This document shows positions 55,486 to 64,000 of a stretch of 64,000 nucleotides of DNA, piece by piece. The DNA comes from Exophiala sp. HKRS030 (Eukaryota; Ascomycota; Eurotiomycetes; Chaetothyriales; Herpotrichiellaceae): the NCBI GenBank assembly GCA_023897205.1, contig JAHWDD010000005.1, positions 1,984,001 through 2,048,000 on the forward strand, read 5' to 3'. The translations under genes were made by a program, and so were the position numbers. Position 1 is the first letter of the stretch, and every line of letters starts with the position of its first letter. The notes under the pieces are model-generated. The model saw only the letters and a program-made list of their open reading frames with translations, had not been told where the DNA came from and searched no databases.

Positions 55486-56564
55486 AGTGGCAACCTATTC
55501 CATCCACGTATCAAGCCAAAAAGTCTGAGAACGGCGGACCGACCACTTGTTTGGCTTCAGGAATGGCCACCATTATATAGGACAGCAACCGAAATCTGTG
55601 CGATGCTCTTTCACTCACCCTCAACACAGACGCTTTCATCAAAACGGTGAAGTCAAAATCGACGAAATTGACAAATTACTCCACATATAGTCATGCACAA
55701 CAATATTCCTGCTCATTTTGGCAGGTAAAAGGAACTGCTGCCTCGGCATCAGTACGAGGTGGAGGTGATTGCGATTCAGCGAAGACTGGTGTATGGATCT
55801 TTGTAGCCTCTTGCATGCATTCGTCGAGAGGCGAGAACCGAAGTGAGACAAGGGTATTGTCGTCTCCCTTTTGCGGCACGGATGATATAAGTCACGACTT
55901 GGTCACAGCAAATATTGTTATGGTGACAGGTATCGGCCCAATAGAGACACGACCGATGTTGGCATCGTGAGCGGACAGAATCCGGGCTGGAAGGCCGAGA
56001 TGGCCCTTTTCAGCATGATTTTGTGGTCGCAATCCGAGGTCTACCGACAGATCAGTGGGTCAATCGAAAGAAAGCGCACTAAGAGGGCCTGAAGTAGAAG
56101 TTCGCTGAGCGATGATGTTACGGTATTCAGGATTTGACCCGTGGGGAACATAAAATGGTGGAAATGAAGGAATGTGGAGAGCTTTACTCCGTATCATAAT
56201 GCTCGCGTACGGAATGCGGATCATCCTTTGGCCGACCAGGTCAATCTTGGCGACGAATGGGCCTTTCATGAGTACGAGTACAATACGAGCGATATCCGGA
56301 TGTCAACACCCTGAACTACAACTACTCGCAGCAAAACCCACTGACGAAGGGTGATGTGCAGTACAATGACTCGACTGCATGCATCCGCGATCTCGTTCCA
56401 TGTCGCTAACAATACGCTAATGATACAGCTTCCTACTTCAGTCTTTCCGATTTGCTAACCCCTGACCTAGGATAACGTGTCTGATCCATACTCCATACCT
56501 GATTCTTCAAAGCAGCAATCAGGCGTGTAATCTCCCGAGATATTGATGATTGGCCAATATTCAC
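55486..56564. other. Intergenic, tandem minus-strand genes
   Basis: 1.08 kb upstream of the esterase gene, downstream of the transporter gene. TACTCCGTA lies at 56185-56193. The esterase leader is A/C-rich. No gene seen. Confidence 0.55.
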
Positions 56565-58137
56565 TCAGGGATGTCTCTTACCCCAGACCTCATCTGGATT
56601 CGCCTTTCCCTTGCTTTCAGGGACAAAGATTGTAACGAACATGCCAAAGAAACCGGCGGTTCCTACAAACACCCACCACACTCTCCCTTCAGGCATGGCT
56701 GCATTCAACATCGGAAAGAACTGTGCAACCATGAACGTAGAGACCCAGTTGGCTGCAAGTGCCACACTAGACACTGCACCAACCGCTTCAGGCCCGACCA
56801 ACTCACTAGGCAGGAGGAACGGAACTGGACCCAAGCCGATGCCGAAACTGCATACAAAGATGCCAGTGCCAATGATGGTGAGATATAGAATCTCTTGCTC
56901 TAGCCCAATGGCTAGCATGATTGAAGCAGAGCCCATGCCCAAGATAGACATCAGGAGACATGTCTTGCGACCAATCTTGTCTGGTAAGGGCGAGGACAGC
57001 AAGCAGACCAAGACGTTTATCGCCGATACAATGACTGTGATCAAGGCTGCACGGGTCGGCATGATCTGTCCAAGGATTGCAACACTGTACATCACCACAG
57101 CATTGATTCCGCAGAGTTGTTGAGCTATCATGGTCCCTGTCACAGCAATCACTGCCCGGCGATATGTGGATACTCGAAGAACATGAAGGATGGATTTCCC
57201 TTCTTTCTTTGGCAGTCGAGGCCCACGAGGTGGTCCAAGAAGACTTTCTTCTTCAGCTTCTCCGGATATCTCCCATTGCTCCATCTCTTCCCGAATCTCG
57301 ACGTTCTTGCCTCTGATGCGTTGCAGGATGCCTCTTGCCATGCGAGGCCGATGGTTCGCTGCAAGCCACTTTGGAGTTTCGGGTGCTAGCATCAGGCCAA
57401 TAAAGGTGGCGGCGGCAATGAACCCAGCAGTTGCAAGGATCCAACGCCATTTAGTGTTCTTTGAGAGAAAGTATCCGAGGAGTTGTGCAAGCAGGATACC
57501 GGAGTTGATCTGAACCTGGGTGAAGGCTCCAAAGAGCCCACGTCTGTCTGGAGGGGCGACTTCTGAGATGTAAATCGGACAGACAACTGTGGCTGCACCA
57601 GCACCGAGCCCTGACAATGCTCGACCCATGGCCAAAACCCACATCTTGTTTGCGAGTGCTTCTGCAATTGGCCCCATGCCGAGAAAGAAGGTAAGCCATT
57701 TTAGAGCGAACAGGCGGCCAAATTTGGTTGCAACGAAACCGCTGAAGCAAGCACCGAACAGTCCGCCAATGGTGAAAATAGACTGAACCAAGTCCCATTG
57801 TCCAGCAGTCATTGGTATGCATCGAGATAGGCCATAAGTGCCATAGGTAGGTAGCTTGTCAGACTTGCAAGTAATGACCCCCTGAGGTGCGTTGAGTTCT
57901 CCCTGATATAAGTCAATCGTCATGCTCGGGATCTTAGTCCATCGAAGAACTCACCAGATGGAAGCCGAACTGAAAAGGGCCAAGAGTGACGACGAAGACG
58001 AGGTATATGAGGAAGAGAGTTATGCGCCTCGAGGGAGCCATATGGCTGTCGGCGCCTTGGAGACCGTAGTCCTTTGCTGGAGCTTGCCTGAGGGACTTGT
58101 AACCACTGCTGGTTCTGTTTAGCAAAACTCGATCCAT
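56565..58137 (-). CDS. MFS sugar-porter-family transporter, Vps73-like
   Basis: Model join(56565..57902,57955..58137), 506 residues, with a 52 bp intron that joins FGFHL to GELNAPQGVITC. Twelve hydrophobic segments are expected; the sugar-porter signatures are visible: GRLFALKW after the second helix, RALSGLGAGAATVVCPIYISEVAPPDRRGLFGAFTQ (the PESPR-like loop region is APETPKWLAANHR), QQLCGINAVVMYS in helix 7, DKIGRKTCLL and VPESKGK at the C-terminus. The overall pattern matches the yeast Vps73/Ybr241c branch, whose substrate is unknown, better than high-affinity hexose carriers. Start at 58137 gives a 41-residue cytosolic N-terminus. An in-frame ATG at 58041 is an alternative. Diverges from SSN3. 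Confidence 0.9.
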
Positions 58138-58851
58138 GGTGGCTACAGAGAGGCTGGAGTTGAGGGAAGAACAGGAGTAGCAGCCTCAGGACGCCAACAT
58201 ACCTTATATGAAGTGAAAGATGCGGCTTATGGACGGGACACGATAAGTACTGGGTAATGCTGTAGTGTAGTCAATGCGTCATGGTGCAGATGAAGAGTGA
58301 ACAGGCAACACGATTATCTGTAATGTCGCTGGCTGGTGTAGGAGGAAGCGGCGGCCTCCGATGTGGTGGACGAGGAAAGGAGTCCAAAATAAGGAAAGCG
58401 CAGCCTTGGAGAGATTGCGTAGCCGAGCCGAGAGCCTCATTGACACTCTGTAATTCGTCGTTGCCTCACTTCACATCATTCATCGTACAACGTCGACTAC
58501 ATATTCGTACAGACACAGGGCATCGATCCCTGTATTCGTTCACAGACTCGTACCTTCATCGACGAGGATTTGTGCTCATATCTCACGATTCATCGACCTA
58601 TCTTACCACCATCAACGATCTCTGCGATCTGCCTTCGCCACCACTCTTAGGCCAGTCTCATCGCGTGGATTTCAGGCTCATCTTACCGATGCAGATCGCA
58701 TAGCATTATAGGTCATCGTACCTAACGAACAAGCTGGAATTGGCTCGGGAAGATCGTTGGTCTGGACTATTGATCCGACCTAGGTGGTGTTGTTGCAAAG
58801 CGTGGATATTAGTAACTGGCAAAACGCCTGTGGCAGCCTGTTTGCGAAGCC
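58138..58851. promoter_or_regulatory. Divergent intergenic region between transporter and SSN3
   Basis: 714 bp with both promoters. CCTAGGTG at about 58780. No gene is recognised, although one 140-codon plus-strand frame (58281-58703) is open without family features. Confidence 0.5.
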
Positions 58852-60425
58852 ATGTTCCACATGTCTAGACCTGGTTCAGGTCTAAGTATCGCGCAGCAAT
58901 TACGAAAATCGACACAAATTGGAATTGATGGTAGGTTTTCAGTTGCAAACAGGGATTCAATGATTGATTTGTTCCTGCCCTGCCTCAACCAAACATATCC
59001 GGACCGCTCTGAGCTTTGCGTCATAGCTGGGAATTTCGCTAACGGGATGTATCAGAGGGCTCTCGAGGCCTAGACAAGAAGCAGTCAGGTAACAACTATA
59101 CTTCCAAAGTCAAGGTCAGCCAAAAATACAGCATAATTGGATTCATTAGTTCTGGCACATATGGACGCGTTTACAAGGCTATGGAGAGAAATCCCAGGAG
59201 CGGTACTTCGAGTCCTGATGGAGCAGCCCCCCCCAAGGAGCTGTTCGCCATCAAGAAGTAAGTCAATCAAGAACGTCAGATTCGTCCATCGCTAATACTT
59301 GGTAGATTTAAACCAGAGAAAGAAGGCGACAATGTTCAGTATACGGGGTTGTCACAATCAGCAATTCGTGAAATGTCATTATGCACCGAATTGTCGCACC
59401 CGAACCTGATACATCTGGCTGAGATAATTCTGGAAGACAAATGTGTTTATATGGTTTTCGAATATTGCGAACATGACTTGCTGCAAATAATTCATCACCA
59501 CACTCAGCCAACCCGACGGCCGATTCCCGCGACCATGATCAAATCCATATTGTTTCAGTTGCTCAACGGCCTCTACTATCTTCATCAAAATTGGGTCATT
59601 CACCGTGACTTGAAACCTGCAAATATCATGGTAACCAGCTCGGGTCATGTCAGGATTGGTGATCTGGGGCTAGCTCGCCTGTTCCACAAGCCACTGTCAT
59701 CACTTTACTCAGGAGATAAGGTGGTTGTGACTATATGGTATCGGAGCCCCGACCTGCTCTTAGGAGCACGACATTACACCCCAGCGATTGACATGTGGGC
59801 TGTTGGCTGCATCTTTGCAGAACTCCTGAGCTTGAGGCCAATTTTCAAAGGCGAAGAAACCAAGATGGATAGCAAAAAGACTGTCCCGTTTCAGAGGAAC
59901 CAGATGGGCAAGATTGTTGAAATCCTGGGGATGCCTCGCCGTGAGCACTGGAAAGGACTTGCCGACATGCCGGAATATCCACAGTTGCAGTCGCTTGTTG
60001 TTTCCAGAGGAGGAATGCAAGGCAGCTTGTATCAATCAACTTCAGGCAGCCTGAATCGCCAAGGGAACAACGGCAGCGGTCTGGAAAATTGGTATACAAA
60101 TTGCTTGCGGCACGCTAGTTATCCTTCAGACAAGTCTCCGGGCCAGAAAGGGTTTCAGCTCCTATCCGAGCTTTTCGAGTATGACCCAGACAAGCGCTTA
60201 ACTGCGGAGCAGGCTCTACACCACGAGTATTTCAGAAACACCGATGAGGGACCAAACAAAGGCAAGATTTGGGTCAGCAATAACTGTTTTGAAGGACTTA
60301 ATGAAGTATACCCCCATCGACGGGTGAGCACAGAATCGAACGACATAAACACGTCGAGTCTGCCTGGAACGAAGAGAGGAGGCTTACCAGACGACACACT
60401 CTTGCCTGCCGCGAAGAGGAGATAG
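58852..60425 (+). CDS. SSN3: Mediator kinase Ssn3 (CDK8 homologue)
   Basis: Model join(58852..58930,59074..59257,59306..60425), 460 residues, introns of 143 and 48 bp. Ssn3 with cyclin Ssn8 forms the Mediator kinase module that phosphorylates RNA polymerase II and regulators. The spliced N-terminus reads KVSQKYSIIGFISSGTYGRVYKAMERNP, the Ssn3 glycine loop. AIKKFKPEKEG provides the ATP Lys. SQSAIREMSLCTEL (residues 104-117) replaces the CDK PSTAIRE helix. HRDLKPAN starts at 187. The DFG-equivalent is DLG (207-209), and the APE-equivalent is SPD (235-237) in IWYRSPDLLLG, whereas most homologues keep APE. The CDK8-specific RNQMGKIVEILGMPRREHWKGL insert is present. The long first intron has a CTAAC branch site 33 bases before its acceptor. 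The tail (LLPAAKRR) is family-like. Confidence 0.9.
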
Positions 60426-61536
60426 TATTACCCCAGAGCAGAAGAGCAACCGTTTTTCCCGATGCCACCGAGTCATTTGAATCTGATGGACATGACATAC
60501 ACGGTATGGGATGACTCGAGATACTTGAGAGGTCCTACTGCTTCCGCCGCGAGAGCAGCGAGTCAGGGTAGTTCTCATGCACGCGGAGGCCGCCTATATT
60601 AGGGGTAAGCTGCTTCTTCCGCTATCAAGGTGGTCATTGCCGAGATCCTGAGAAGGCCGTCCTGCAGTGAGGCATCGCGACGAGAAGATTCATCGCCGCC
60701 ATTCGAGTACCAGAGGTTTATGAACTCTGGTCTCCCTCTCGCAGAATAGATGGCCCTCTTATTGATGGACAACTCGCACTTATATTGGAAACGCCTGAAG
60801 ACGTCTATAACCTGGGAGACAGAGGATATTTGTCTGTCTAAGGATTCTCTGATAGACTCTTATGTTGAGATCCTTGCGAAAATTTGACCGAGGGATATGA
60901 TCCTCCTCTCAAGCAGTATTTTCCCACCTACTGGATTTGGAGATCAGTTCTATCAAAATCGCTCTGCAATGCCGGAATGTGCGAGGATCGTCCCTGGAAT
61001 GATGTGATCGTGTTCTAGATTTTGTCCCAATTCCCTGGGCATTATCATGATAAGATTTGGAGATAGGATGGAGCAAGCTCCACGAGTGCAACGAGATGGG
61101 TTTCAGTATCAAATTTCCACCAGCTTCACCTAGTTGTTACACAGCAGGATCAAGCAGAGGAATTTGCAAAACTGGCAATGATCAGAACCGGGAGCTAGTG
61201 TTCAAAACCTGAAAGGAGAGGTCGAGGCTAAGAGCGGTTCGAGAGATGGTGGAACATCGAAACACTCTTCAGTGCTTGGTTGTCAAATGAACTTGGCTTT
61301 GACTCTTTCTAGCTATTTTGGATTGTGTACCGTCTCAATGATTTTGATCATCTTGACAATATCTCTTTTGCCGGCATAGAAGTGAGCCGGTCGCGCTCGC
61401 CATGCCCTTTCGGCTTTTCCATGGTTGAAAAATCTCCACGATAATCCCAGTTCAGCTTAGCATGCGAAACTCCCAGCTGTGACCTCCCCACCGGACAACC
61501 CACAAACTTCGTCATCCATTCGTGTTCGGAAGGGTC
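60426..61536. other. Intergenic, convergent 3' ends
   Basis: 1.1 kb with dense stop codons in all frames. It covers both 3' UTRs. Nothing further seen. Confidence 0.55.
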
Positions 61537-62176
61537 TTATGCCTGAGGAGTCTTTGCGGCTTGTTGTGGGTTGACCTTCTTACCATCCTTGTTGTATCGG
61601 ATTCTTGGAGGGGGAGCACGGTTTCGTCGACCTTCTCTCGATCGCACACGCACGATCTTTCCGTGGATGGCGCAGGAGACGCAATATTGCAGCTTCAAAT
61701 ACATCTTTGGGACGGCGTAGTCGGTGAAGACTGAGGCATCGGAGATATCACCTGTAAAATAGCAAGTTTGTCAGATATGTGTTCTGTAGAAGTCCCGGTT
61801 GCGGCGCAGGATCTTTCTTAGGATAGGAGGGAAGGTTTCATGGAGATGCTCGCTCTGACGTACGGATGGCAGCGGACTCGACCATGTTGCGAATGGTGAA
61901 TCTCTTGATGGCCTTGTCCTTGGGAGTGCATCGGGAGCAGTTGGAGCATCGGATCGGCTTGACGTGGCCCTGTAATCGAAACTGTTAAAACCATCTTCGA
62001 GAATAACATTTGTCCCTTGCTTGAGAAATTTGACTAACCCGACCACTCTTGTTACGTCCGCTGTTATGAAGAAGTCAGCACATGAAGAGAGAGAGATTCG
62101 GCGGGCCTCTACAATAAGCTGAACGTGTAGAGCCGTCGCGCATCTGGACTTACTTGGACGCTCGCTTCTTGACCAT
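61537..62176 (-). CDS. RPS26: 40S ribosomal protein eS26
   Basis: Model join(61537..61751,61864..61969,62039..62060,62154..62176), 121 residues. The first two coding exons are only 23 and 22 bases. eS26 lies at the mRNA exit channel of the small subunit. The spliced protein is nearly invariant: MVKKRASNGRNKSGRGHVKP, then the zinc-binding [62 protein letters not shown], ending [11 protein letters not shown]. The Cys pairs CSNC and CVSC give the zinc site. The three introns (93, 69 and 112 bp) sit in the 5' half, as usual for fungal ribosomal-protein genes. Donors are gtaagt, gttagt and gtacgt. Confidence 0.95.
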
Positions 62177-62898
62177 GACTGCGGTTGTTGGGAGACTGGT
62201 GAAATCTGTGGTATGCGACACAGATTTCTGTAATCTTCCGTTGGCGGTGGTTGTCGAATAGTTGGCTTGATGAATGGAGTACGTCGTCGCCTCTTTCAAC
62301 CTCGAAAGTTCACAAATTCGTTGTGTGCGGAATATTCAAAAATGGCAAGTGCGCCGAATGAGATGCTGAATAATAAAGTGGGACATTGTGCTTGGCGAGC
62401 CGCGAGAGTTCTGCGGCGGCGTGTAGAGGCCAGTGCGCTGTATTTACCCTCCTGATTATGGCCGGGAAATTGGCCTTGTCTGACAAGAGGGCTTGTGATG
62501 TTCCGATGCAAGTCTTGATAGCCCTATAGATTGGCTACCAAGAGCATCAGGTAACAATACAAGTCTCTTCTGTTGACTAGCCTAGCTCTATCCCGATAAT
62601 ATCCAGATAAGACCTGTTGTCGACGTACATCCATTACTACAACGGACTATCGCTTGGGAAAGGTGCAATATTACCACTGTAGAGCATCCTCGTCAGACGT
62701 TAGCTTTATTTTATTCTCCCGCGGCGCGAATCACTCCTACCTCAAGCCCTGGCAACCGGATGGCCACCCGTTGCCCAATCTTCATCGGGACCTGGACTTT
62801 CAATCCAATCACCTCCCAAACAAACTGCCTCTTTGCGGTTTACTCCCTTCACACAGACCATTCTGGTCATCTGCAGTCCTTCAACCCCTCCTCAAGAC
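62177..62898. promoter_or_regulatory. Divergent intergenic region between RPS26 and CBS/PB1 gene
   Basis: 722 bp serving a ribosomal-protein gene and a CBS/PB1 gene. An AGCCCTATAG element lies at 62520-62529. Whether it is a ribosomal-protein gene box is unproven. CCAATC at 62775-62780 and CCAATC at 62802-62807 lie on the plus strand about 95-125 bases before the plus-strand ATG. Confidence 0.5.
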
Positions 62899-64000
62899 AT
62901 GTCTGGGGTCAACGGCACATTTCGAGGAACGCCAAACAGGCGCGGCCAACTCCCTTTCACGGACAGTCCTTCCAATATCCCCCGACCAAAGTTGGATTCC
63001 ACTCCTGCTGCGGCCCCGAGCGAGATGTCGGGCACTTCGACACTGTCTGCCAGTCGGCAGAAGCAGAGCAAGAGAGATGAGGTAGGTTTTGGAGAGATTC
63101 CATCAGCCGCACTTCGATGAGTAACCAGCCTAACGCAACTCTCTATCAGGCCATCCGACGCAAAATGGAGGCAGACCTCAGCAAGAAGAGGCAGGTCCCT
63201 GCTCGCGCTCGAAACACTCGCAAAGCTCCTCCCGGGACCGTGCTTGCCCTGAAGCCGAGTCAGGCCCTACAGATCAAGCCTAGCACGACCGTTGCGGAAG
63301 CTGCTCAGCTCATGGCTGCTAAGAGAGAGGATTGTGTGCTTGTGACGGATGACGATGAGAGGATCGCCGGTATCTTCACGGCAAAAGATCTTGCCTTTCG
63401 TGTTGTCGGGGCTGGCGTCAAGGCCAGTCAGATCACCATTGAACAGATCATGACCAAGAACCCTTTGTGTGCAAGGACCGACACGAGCGCGACGGATGCT
63501 TTGGATCTGATGGTGAGGAAGGGATTCCGACACCTGCCTGTCATGGATGAGAATCAAGACATTTCGGGTATTCTGGATATTACCAAATGCTTCTATGAGG
63601 CCATGGAAAAGCTGGAGCGGGCTTACAGTTCCTCACGGAAGTTGTATGATGCCTTGGAGGGTGTTCAGTCCGAGCTCGGCTCAAGTCAGCCTCAACAGAT
63701 CATCCAATATGTGGAAGCCCTTCGCATGAAAATGTCTGGACCTACACTAGAATCGGTGTTGAACGGTCTCCCGCCAACTACTGTTTCGGTCAGAACATCG
63801 GTCAAAGAGGCTGCCCAATTAATGAAGGAGAACCATACAACTGCCGTCCTGGTGCAGGATCAAGGCTCAATCACCGGTATTTTTACCAGCAAGGATGTAG
63901 TGCTGCGAGTCATTGCGCCCGGCTTGGATCCAGCCAACTGCAGTGTGGTCAGAGTTATGACCCCCCATCCCGATTTTGCACCTTCGGATATGAGCATACA
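62899..64000 (+). CDS. CBS- and PB1-domain protein, 3'-truncated by the window
   Basis: Model join(62899..63081,63150..>64000), at least 344 residues, with a 68 bp intron in phase 0 after KRDE. The N-terminus (1-60) is Ser/Pro/Arg-rich and disordered. A KMEADLSKKRQVPARARNTRK basic segment follows. Four CBS motifs begin: VLALKPSQALQIKPSTTVAEAAQLM.., GIFTAKDLAFRVVGAG, IMTKNPLCARTDTSATDALDLM..GILDITKCFYEAM, then a helical linker and VSVRTSVKEAAQLMKENHTTAVLVQDQGSITGIFTSKDVVLRV, with the fourth (VMTPHPDFAPSDMS) just starting at the edge. The order equals fungal CBS/PB1 proteins (fission-yeast Mug70 type), where CBS pairs bind adenosyl ligands and a C-terminal PB1 domain, outside this window, mediates pairing. 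Confidence 0.92.

Overview
The window is nuclear DNA of a filamentous ascomycete (Pezizomycotina). The evidence is the 46-143 bp introns with GT..AG borders and CTAAC/CTGAC-like branch sites, a Zn2Cys6 regulator, an Eis1/Sur7 eisosome pair, Erv14, Sso1-type syntaxin, Naa10, Ssn3 and fungal eS26. Gene content and intron style fit Eurotiomycetes best, but placing it in a class is inference. I see 33 genes or likely genes, no tRNA or rRNA, no CRISPR, no recognisable transposon and no secondary-metabolite cluster.

Layout. 1-13 kb: the 3' part of a DAHP synthase, a Gly-rich secreted protein, a disordered Ser/Thr/Pro/Lys-rich protein, a membrane dipeptidase, a DUF1857 (AtaL-like) protein, a small hypothetical and a Scy1-like pseudokinase. 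13-20 kb: an SDR divergent from the pseudokinase, Naa10, a Gly/Arg-rich protein and a Zn2Cys6 factor. 20-37 kb: a Sur7-like tetraspan protein, a GPI-type PLC-like protein, eisosome protein Eis1, a phosphatase with a CxxGKDR loop, a Frag1/DRAM/Sfk1 protein, two J-domain proteins (one the ER protein Erj5) and a small membrane protein. 37-51 kb: a PRA1 protein with a second reading frame starting only 26 bp downstream, a transcription-factor-like protein without a zinc cluster, cornichon Erv14, a BolA protein, an Sso1-type t-SNARE and nicotinate phosphoribosyltransferase. 51-64 kb: a CFEM-like protein, a type-B carboxylesterase, a Vps73-like sugar porter, Mediator kinase Ssn3, ribosomal protein eS26 and the 5' part of a CBS/PB1 protein.

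Most genes are housekeeping and not co-functional. The exception is 20-48 kb, which is enriched for plasma-membrane organisation and secretory traffic (Sur7-like, PLC-like, Eis1, phosphoinositide-phosphatase-like, Sfk1-like, Erj5, PRA1, Erv14, Sso1). Exon borders were placed by eye from splice signals, reading frame and family conservation. Every multi-exon model given as a join sums to a whole number of codons, apart from the last gene, which runs off the window.

The most unusual non-coding signal is a 9-mer, TACGGAGTA (either strand), present at least nine times, always between genes. A second signal is a set of TACCTA/TAGGTA inverted repeats in intergenic DNA. I found no clear new biological system.
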